Below are positions 56,348 through 64,000 of a DNA stretch of 64,000 bases, one piece after another. Source of the DNA: Strongyloides papillosus (lineage: Eukaryota > Nematoda > Chromadorea > Rhabditida > Strongyloididae); the NCBI GenBank assembly GCA_005656395.1, contig SRSI01000044.1:1798001-1862000 (forward strand), in the 5' to 3' direction. The translations under genes were made by a program, and so were the position numbers. Below the pieces are notes generated by a model. It saw only the letters and a program-made list of their open reading frames with translations, did not search any database and was not told where the DNA came from. Within the stretch, counting starts at the first letter, position 1; each line of letters opens with the position of its first letter.

Positions 56348-58386
56348 TTAAAATGGTAAATATCAAAATAGTTAATAAATAATTTGAAAAATTCTGTATA
56401 TTATATATATATATTTTCTTAAATAATAAAATATTTTATTACCATATCATTAAATATTATAAAATAAAAGTTTTTTTACACTATAATTTATTATATCTAT
56501 TTGAAACTTGTTTTTCCTTTCTTCATTACTTTCTGTTTATAAAGGTTATTCTTTTCATTAAGTATTATATATAAAATCTTACATAATGTTATTAATGGTA
56601 ATTAACATAAAAATGCCTCTTAAACGATTAAAACATTATTTGTTCTGATATAATTTTAAAAACCATATATAATATAACATTTAAAGTATTTGTACATATA
56701 AAGGCAAACTTAGAATAATGAGTATATAATAAGGAAAATATCATAAATAAAGAGAGGGTATATAATAATTTTAAAATTTTAAATATGTTTACTATTATAA
56801 TTATAATAACCATTCAATTATCTTCTTCAAAAGGTAAACTTTCTCTTTGAAATGATATTGATATATAGTAAAATTATATTCTAACTAGGAGTATCATTCA
56901 ATTTAATATTTAATCAAATATTGTTAACAACAACAATCACTGTTTTCATTTTAAATTTCTTTTTTCATTATTACAATTGGATGTATAAGATAACGTGAGA
57001 TAAAATTGTAATGAAAATATGATTTTTCCGAATTCATTCTTAATTTTATTAATATATAAAATATTTAGTTATTCTACTCATATGAATTACAAAACTTTTT
57101 TTCTATTAAAGTATTATTTATTTGCAAGAAGTATTATTACAGATTCAAAAATAAATTTATTAATAGTATATTTTATTAATGATGAGTATTTTAATAATCA
57201 TAAATTGTCTCTAGTAAAAAAATGGTTAAATTTTCAATAAAAATTTATTAATGTTTATATATTAAACAATCGAACCACATTATATTTCTAAAGACATTTC
57301 ATATTTTGTAAAATAATGTTTTTATTAATAAAAAATATCTTTTTGTAAAATGTAAAAGAATACTTTAACATTTATATATCTAATTAATCTTTCTATCACC
57401 TTTTGATTTTAAATATTTAGTAATTAATTAACAACCTTTACAAAAATTTAATATAGGTCATATCATTATACAGCCATGTCTAAATAGCCTATCTCTTTTA
57501 TATAATTGTTACTCTCTTTTAAAAATTATGAATGCCTTTATACTTTTGGTATTATATATTTATTTATGTCATATATTAATATACTTTTTAAAATTTATTC
57601 ATTATTATATTGTATTAGTGTTATCCTTTTTTGAAATTAAATCATTTCTATCTTAACATTATATTTTTTTTTGTTTAAAAAAAATAGATCTCTTTTAAAA
57701 ACATTTCCTTCTTGAAATACATAAACTGTTAAATTTGTTCATTTAAATAAAAGTTATTATGATAGAATATGTACATTGACTATAATCTTTCATGCTTCAA
57801 TAAAAATAAGTTCTAACAGCTGAATCTTTTAACTTAATATTTTAGTAAAATAAATTTTACTCAACCTATACTAAACTTCCTCATTATAACCCTTGTATAA
57901 CTTTGCTATCTTTTAAAAACCCAAATAATGAAATTTAATTATCAGATAAATAAGGCCAGTAATATAAAAACACTTCAATATCTCTAAATAATTGTTTACA
58001 AATATATGTTACCATTTTATAATATTTTTAATTTAAACAAAGAATATTTAAATGCTATTTTGTACATATTTCTTTTTATTGTTATAATAACTACCAAACT
58101 AACATAAATATAATTTTAACATTCATATATATGTACTTAAATTTTTATCATATTGATTCTTTCCTAACATTCATTATGTATGTATATGAATAAAGGCTTT
58201 TCTCACAAACATACCATTAACTTTAAATGATATAATCTTCTATTTTTTCAGGATATAATTTTATATATATAAATAGATATATATTTATATATATAATTAT
58301 TTAAACTTTATTTATTAATTAAGTTTTAATATACCCTGTTTATATATAATATATTTAATAATATAGAGAAAAAGAAAACATTTTTT
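56348..58386. other. 2-kb intergenic region between imidazolonepropionase and leishmanolysin genes
   Basis: Divergent promoters are expected at both ends. Uniformly A+T-rich. The 73-codon frame at 57019-57240 is Lys/Tyr/Leu/Phe-rich low-complexity and is not credible. No other element seen. Confidence 0.5.
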
Positions 58387-60589
58387 ATGAAATTTTTAAT
58401 TTATTTCATATCCTGCAAATATGGATATATCTACATATATTTTTTCCTAATTTTTTTACAATTTCCAAAATTATCACACTTAACACCATGTTCCTATACT
58501 ATTCCATCAATTGATGATATACAATTAGGTGTTCCTATATCTATTAATAAAAAATACCATCATATAAAAAGAAGAAGACATACTTTTTTTAATAATAACA
58601 TTTCAAGTAACTTAATTACATCTAATAACTCTCCACATCCATTAAAAATTCATCTACATTATGATAAAAATAGTGTTGGCAAATTAACTCCAAATCTGCA
58701 ATTATATATTAATTCATCACTCCTGCCATCTGCAACAAATTATTGGGAGGAAGCTCTCCTTGTTAAACAACATCGATATCCAATACGTTTAACAAGAAAA
58801 TGTGAATCTTCATATTACTATCTTCACAAAGATGGTACACAATTATGTGTTGGTGGATGTAAAGAAGAAACTAAATGTGGTGAAGTTATTATACCTAAAG
58901 AACATTTATTAAAATGTCATCTTTGTACATCAAAAAATCCAAAAACATGTAATAAAGTTTCTGGTAATGAAGGTACTGGTATCGTTGATGGTGATTTTCT
59001 TCTTTATGTTTCTGTTGTCAATTCAAGTAAATGTGAAAATAATGATACTATTGCATATGCTGCACATTGCCAACAAGAATTTGAATATGATAGGTAATTA
59101 ATTAATACTTTTTTTCCTTTAAACTGTTATTTAATTATATTCTTATTAAAGACCTATTGCTGGACATGTTAATATATGCCCTAAAGCTTTATCAACTCAT
59201 TTAAATGATCAAGAAATTTTAATCTCAACAATTAAACATGAAATATTACATGCATTAGGATTTGCTCATGGATTATTTGCATTTTATAGATATGATGATG
59301 GTACTCCGAGAACAAAAAGAAATAAACATAATAGACCATTATCATTAAATAAAGAAAAAGGTTATTATGATTGGGATGAAAATACTGTTAAAACAATAAC
59401 ACGTACCAATTGGTGGACACCAGATGGACCAATAACTAAAAATATCCATATGGTAGTTACGGAACGGGTCAAAAATGAGGTACAAAAACATTTTGATTGT
59501 AATTTACTTGAAGGTGCAGAACTAGAAGATCAAGGTGGTCTTGGAACATCATTAACACATTGGGAGAAACGTTTATTTGAAAATGAAGCTATGACTGGTA
59601 CACATACACAAAATCCTGTTTATAGTAGAATAACATTAGCTTTAATGGAAGATACAGGATGGTATAAAGCTAATTATGATGTTGCTGAACACCTCCATTG
59701 GGGTCATAAATTAGGATGTAATTTTACAATGCAAAGTTGTGGTAAATGGATTAATGATAAATTAGAAGCCAAACAATCAGTAGCACCATTTTGTACAGAA
59801 ATTAAACATGATGGTAAAATAAGTTACGCTCAAACAAGATGTACAGCACAAAGAGATTCTATAGCATTATGTAATTTAGTACCATACAAAGAAAAATTAC
59901 CTCAAATGTATAAAAATTTTAAAAAATTAAAAAATATAAATAGTGACGATGTTTCGTATTTTGGTGGTTCAGTTGAGTTGGCAGATTTTTGTCCATATAC
60001 CCAGGAATTTGAGTGGAGAGATAATTTATATGATGATGGTAATATAATAAGGAGAGATTCAAGGTGTGAGATTCATTCAAATGCTCCCCCACCGTCATAT
60101 AATGCATTATTTGAAATTTATGGTCACCAATCACAGTGTTTTGATTTTAAGTATCATTGGATTCGTAAAAGATGTCATGATAAATTACCATACTATCAGA
60201 ATATGGCAGGGTGTTATGAGTATAAATGCCAGGATGGTCGTTTACATATATCAGTATTTAACTCATCAACTTTTTATCCATGTTATCATGAAGATCAAAT
60301 AATATACATTAATAGAATTGTTGATGGTTGGTTAATTGAAGGTACAATAAAATGTCCTTCCTGTAATGAAACGTGTACTGAAAGTGATTTTATCAAATCA
60401 GCAAATAATATGTCTAATAATAATATCACAAATAATGAAGAAATTTCTTTAACTTGTAAAAATAATGAAGAACCACCTGGTATTTTTATTGGTGATCCAT
60501 TCTTAGATGTTCCATGTTCTACATCTAAAACTATCTCCTATAGTCTTTCTGTATTTTTATTTTTTTATTTTGTCATTTTCTCCCGGTAA
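58387..60589 (+). CDS. lmln: Leishmanolysin-like zinc metalloprotease (M8, invadolysin)
   Basis: Exons 58387-59093 and 59152-60589 join in phase 2 (AG|A) over a 58-nt intron with acceptor TTATTAAAG, giving 714 residues. A hydrophobic N-terminus (about residues 1-30) can serve as a signal sequence. The M8 metalloprotease core is intact: KHEILHALGFAH with zinc ligands H265 and H269 and catalytic E266, the distant third ligand H372 in THWEKR, and the Met-turn M383 in NEAMTG. Further on, ALMEDTGWYKANYDVAEHLHWGHKLGC and many cysteines follow the LMLN pattern. The C-terminus ends in a hydrophobic stretch (ISYSLSVFLFFYFVIF) after a small-residue region, suggesting a GPI anchor or membrane tail. Animal LMLN/invadolysin acts in cell migration and mitosis, and parasite M8 proteins act on host tissue; which applies here is unknown. 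AATAAA at 60613-60618. Confidence 0.93.
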
Positions 60590-60966
60590 ATTAATAATGT
60601 TTTTTTTTATTTAATAAACATTTTTAATAATTTTATATGTGTGTGTAAATTCACTAAAAAACATGTACTCTTGTATTAAGTACCGTACTAGGATTAAAAA
60701 CTTATTAAATGAAGCATAATAATTTCCAATTCAATGGCTTTAAAAAAAGTTCGAAATACACGTATTTTTATGAATATTTTATTATAAATTAGATTTTGAT
60801 TGATTAGATATTAGGAGAATGACCAAAAATTTAAAAAATTACAACTTATTGATAAAATATATTTTTAATAAAATAATAGATAAAAATTAGCTCACAATGG
60901 TGCATGTATATTTCTTTGATAAACTTGTTTAACATTAATAACCTTAACAGCTGTATCGTAACAAAA

Positions 60967-61104
60967 TTAAGATTCATTTAATATTTCATCAATCATATTT
61001 TGAAGTTTTAATTCTTCTTTATGATAAATTGACTGGCACACTTCATTTGCAATATCAAAGAGTTCCTTCGTTAACTGAGAAATTTCATCATTTAATGACG
61101 ACAT
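60967..61104 (-). CDS. Small 45-residue coiled-coil-like protein candidate
   Basis: ATG-started frame with an acidic, helical, heptad-like product beginning MSSLNDEISQLTKELFDIAN and containing VCQSIYHKEELKLQNMIDEIL. Its composition is unlike the Asn/Ile/Phe/Lys-only frames of the surrounding desert. After the TAA, the same frame continues for 24 sense codons (…AVKVINVKQVYQRNIHAPL) to a TGA at 60892-60894, so the true product may be longer or the gene may be broken. It lies convergent to and about 380 bp beyond the leishmanolysin stop. No family recognised. Confidence 0.4.
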   Translation of the reverse strand: MSSLNDEISQLTKELFDIANEVCQSIYHKEELKLQNMIDEILNES

Positions 61105-63227
61105 TGAAATTAATTAACTTGACAAAAAGGCAATTTCGAATTATTCAATATTTCATTATAATTTTTCTTTACTATTTTATAAATTAAATTTTATAATAAA
61201 ATTTTAATTTTCATTCTATATTCATTTTTCTTATTGTCTCTCCATCTATATAATAATGCAAGTAACATATAAATAAAACAATAAATCTAATTATTGTTTG
61301 TGCGCTACAGTATACTGTGGAGAGGCGATAAATTACATGAACATTTGGAAGTCTCTTTTTGAAGATACCACATTCCAAGTTGTGTCTTCTTAGGAGTTCA
61401 ATTTTCTATCATTTTAGATATACGGCAACTGATAAAAAAATTATATTGAAATTTTTACCTAGTTATTAACCCAAAATTGTTTTTTTAGGCAAGTAGGATC
61501 AAAGCAAAATAATCCATAGGGAAATAATTATAAAAAAAACAATAGTATTTTTATATTGTGTATAGGTAGAAAAAATAAATTTAAACACTTATTTATATTC
61601 CGTTACTTATTAATGACGGAAAATTTATCTTTGATAAATTCTTGTGTGAAAAAATCTCATAAAATTGGCACTTAATTAAGCATAACTTTTTAAATTTTTA
61701 TTGATGCATCTTAAAAAAACGTCTTCTTATGATATTATTTTTCTGGTTTATTTCCAAAGCCTTTCTTGTCGTGAAGTTTATAAATAGTTAAGAAAGACTT
61801 ACAATTAGGTAGTCCTCGATTAATTACCCTGTATTTCTTAAAAATATTATATACTGTGTTACTTAAACGTTTTTTAATATAAAATCATATAGACTATGCT
61901 TAATAAAGAAAGAGTAAATTATTATTTGACTAAACTAACTATATAAATTTGTTTTATTTGAAAATGTGGAAACTTTCTTTAGAAGTTTTACATATATTTC
62001 AATTTCAAAAATAATTTAAAATCATAGACTTTATTTGTTTAAACACAATAAAATTCATTGTATTTTTATTAATAATACAATGAAATATAAAATAACTATT
62101 CAAAAGGTGTGGAAAATTTCTATCACTAAGAATTAGAAGCTACATTTTGACTTTGTTTGTAGTTTTTAACGTTTTATTAAAATTTTATGTAAAAAAGGTG
62201 CTAGATTGAAAAAAAATAAATAGCAAAATAAGCAGTATTTACATTTTGTAATTTTTTTCGTGTAAAATTGAAAATTATACTTAACGATATAAAGAAATCA
62301 AGCATTTGATCATATTTCGTTTGATTATTTTTTTCATATAACTAGACTTTTTCTTTAAAATAGCAATTCTTAAAAAAAACATATACTTAAAAACTATTTT
62401 CCAATAATAAACAAAAAGAACATTACTTGTTAAATTATCAAGTAACAATGTTTATTTACCTTAAAAGGTAGTAACTGATTAATATATAACAATATATGTT
62501 TTTTTATCTCTACTTTATTACTTCTATGATAATTATACTATGTATAAAAATTTGTATAAATAAAAAAATTATATATTTGATACTATTTTCTTTGTTTCCG
62601 TTGTACTAATGGTCCCCCATTTTAAAATAGACAATCCTAAATAATCTTTAAAATCTTTTAATCTTATAGTATTAGCAAGTTCAAATTTTAAAAATAAAAA
62701 CTACTTTTCCTGAACATTGAAGGAAAAATCCTTCGCTAATTTATTTATGTGTAAAAATGAGGAAAAATTTTCATAATTATACTTTGTTCAAACGTTGACT
62801 TCAGAATTATTCTTACATATTAAACTAATTTTAAAAATGCACAGTGAATTCAATACTAGAAAATAAAAAAAATGTAAAATTTGGTACAGTTTAATATGTA
62901 CGAACATATATTATTTGTAGTGTAAGCGTAAGATTTTTTAAATTCATCTTTTCGATAAAGTACCGAAAGTTAATAACATAGAAATTAACATTACAACCGG
63001 AGAATTTTAAATAATAATGTGTAAAAATTCATTTACAGCATTTAAAATCAATATATCATTCTTGAATATGTATTTAAAATGTAGTTATGACGAAAACGAA
63101 CACAAACTACATCAAAAAAAATTAATATGTATATACATTTTCAATTTATGTAATGATATGTGTTGATATCGTAGTTATTCCATGAGATCACTTATTATTA
63201 AATCTTATTGTCATATTTAACCTTATC
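61105..63227. other. Gene-poor terminal region
   Basis: 2.1 kb without a supported gene, uniformly A+T-rich with long T and A runs. No repeat family, tRNA or structured element recognised. Confidence 0.5.
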
Positions 63228-63434
63228 TTAACCATAACTGGGAGTAGTTGACTCTTGAAGTAAGATTCCTTCTAGGCAGTTATTTGCTTGAGTTATATCT
63301 TGGCTGTTTGGAGTAGCTGTCTCGACGGTGTATGATTGGTGATAGTATGTGTAGGAGTGTTGTGAAAGCAGTTTCCAAGAATCATTGAGTATAGGTTTTG
63401 ATTTCAAAGATGTCATCGGTATAAGAAGTAGATT
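63228..63434 (-). CDS. Candidate 3' terminal exon of an unidentified gene
   Basis: On the minus strand an acceptor (TGTTTGTCTAG) ends at 63435, followed by 68 sense codons and a TAA at 63228. The product is Ser/Thr/Gln/Tyr-rich (SWKLLSQHSYTYYHQSYTVE, TATPNSQDITQANN) and ends in STTPSYG. Third positions and overall G+C are higher than in the flanking desert, which looks like coding sequence. More G+C-rich minus-strand sequence at 63460-63530 may contain the preceding exon, but I could not join it with a clear donor. The rest of the gene would lie to the right, perhaps beyond the window. Function unknown. Confidence 0.3.
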   Translation of the reverse strand, partial: NLLLIPMTSLKSKPILNDSWKLLSQHSYTYYHQSYTVETATPNSQDITQANNCLEGILLQESTTPSYG

Positions 63435-64000
63435 CTAGACAAACAGAAACATATTTATGTATTCAAGAGAGGGGAAATGAGAATTCAGAAGATTCAGAGG
63501 TAAAATAGATGGATTCGTAGTGATGATAAGTAGAGTAATTTAAAAATGAACACTTAAGAAATATTTTAAAACTCCAATTAACCCTTGCTTTGTTTTTTTA
63601 CACTCTTTACTAATGTGCAAGATCATGTTTCAGAAAATACCTTAATCAGATTGTATACAAATTGTTGTACGATTCGTTTAAAAGCAATTAAAAAATCGAA
63701 TAAATTAATTACACTTTTGGGTAAGCTAATTATTTTATTAAACAGAAAAGGAAACATATCATTTTATTACTAAAATTTATCAAGTTCAAAGAAGACAGTG
63801 TTGAAGAAAAGTTTACATTTCATACTTTTTTGAATTACAGAAAACGAATATAATCAACGTTCCAACAACCATCTTACAATATTATCTATTTTTAAGACAA
63901 AAAAAATTATTAAGAGAAAAGTAAAAATTTAATAAAAGAAATGTGAAGACCTTAAATGATTCAATTAATTATCCCTTAAAGAATTAAAACATGATAATTG
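63435..64000. other. Window end
   Basis: A+T-rich. A plus-strand frame at 63585-63773 (VQDHVSENTLIRLYTNC in its middle) could be an exon or an old element fragment, but nothing supports either. No feature called. Confidence 0.4.

Noticed and set aside
57019..57240. 73-codon frame in the 56.3-58.4 kb gap
   Set aside because: Low-complexity Lys/Tyr/Phe/Leu product with no support.
63585..63773. Possible transposase fragment (VQDHVSENTLIRLYTNC)
   Set aside because: No DDE residues, inverted repeats or other mobile-element hallmarks were found nearby.

Overview
This is a eukaryotic nuclear window, very A+T-rich (about four fifths A+T by eye). Genes have few introns, mostly 44-60 nt, with donors such as GTAAGT/GTATGT and acceptors such as TTTTAG. 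Several start codons sit 0-5 nt behind an acceptor-like TTTTAG or ACAG with no exon visible upstream, as expected if a spliced leader is trans-spliced. The gene content is nematode: a ground-like (GRL) secreted protein, a nematode-type 7TM receptor, LRK-1, UNC-51, a LET-381/FoxF forkhead and an exact mir-79. Base composition and low intron density fit a clade IV parasite such as Strongyloides or a relative; that assignment is inference.

Layout. 0-3.4 kb: 3' end of a signal-peptide-peptidase-like aspartic protease, Tim13 on the minus strand, and NMD3. 3.7-11.2 kb: a single-exon 2,523-residue LRRK-type kinase. 11.6-12.3 kb: two tiny membrane-protein candidates. 12.5-17.6 kb: TTC7, a SOSS-B OB-fold protein (3' ends 64 bp from TTC7) and a CTDSPL2-type phosphatase. 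18.3-22.4 kb: the FoxF-type forkhead, whose start codon lies in a 14-nt exon, and the GRL protein. 22.4-27.1 kb: a gene desert holding mir-79. 27.2-32 kb: an annexin with a Gly/Tyr/Pro/Gln-rich head, a 7TM receptor and SGF29. 32-38.7 kb: CLASP and a Polycomb-like chromodomain protein. 44.1-49.3 kb: a PCGF-type RING protein and UNC-51/ULK, convergent. 53.7-60.6 kb: a small secreted protein, imidazolonepropionase and a leishmanolysin-like protease. 60.6-64 kb: nearly empty apart from a 45-codon reading frame and one candidate exon.

Most genes are conserved housekeeping or signalling genes with no visible operon logic. The thematic link worth noting is chromatin: a Polycomb-like chromodomain protein and a PCGF RING protein, both PRC1-type, lie about 5 kb apart, and a SAGA reader (SGF29) is in the same window. 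I found no transposon, CRISPR array, tRNA or rRNA, and nothing I would call a new multi-gene system. The best non-coding observations are mir-79 and a recurring ATCGGCATTTT motif in the intergenic deserts. Exon-intron structures were read by hand; the splice phases were checked arithmetically.
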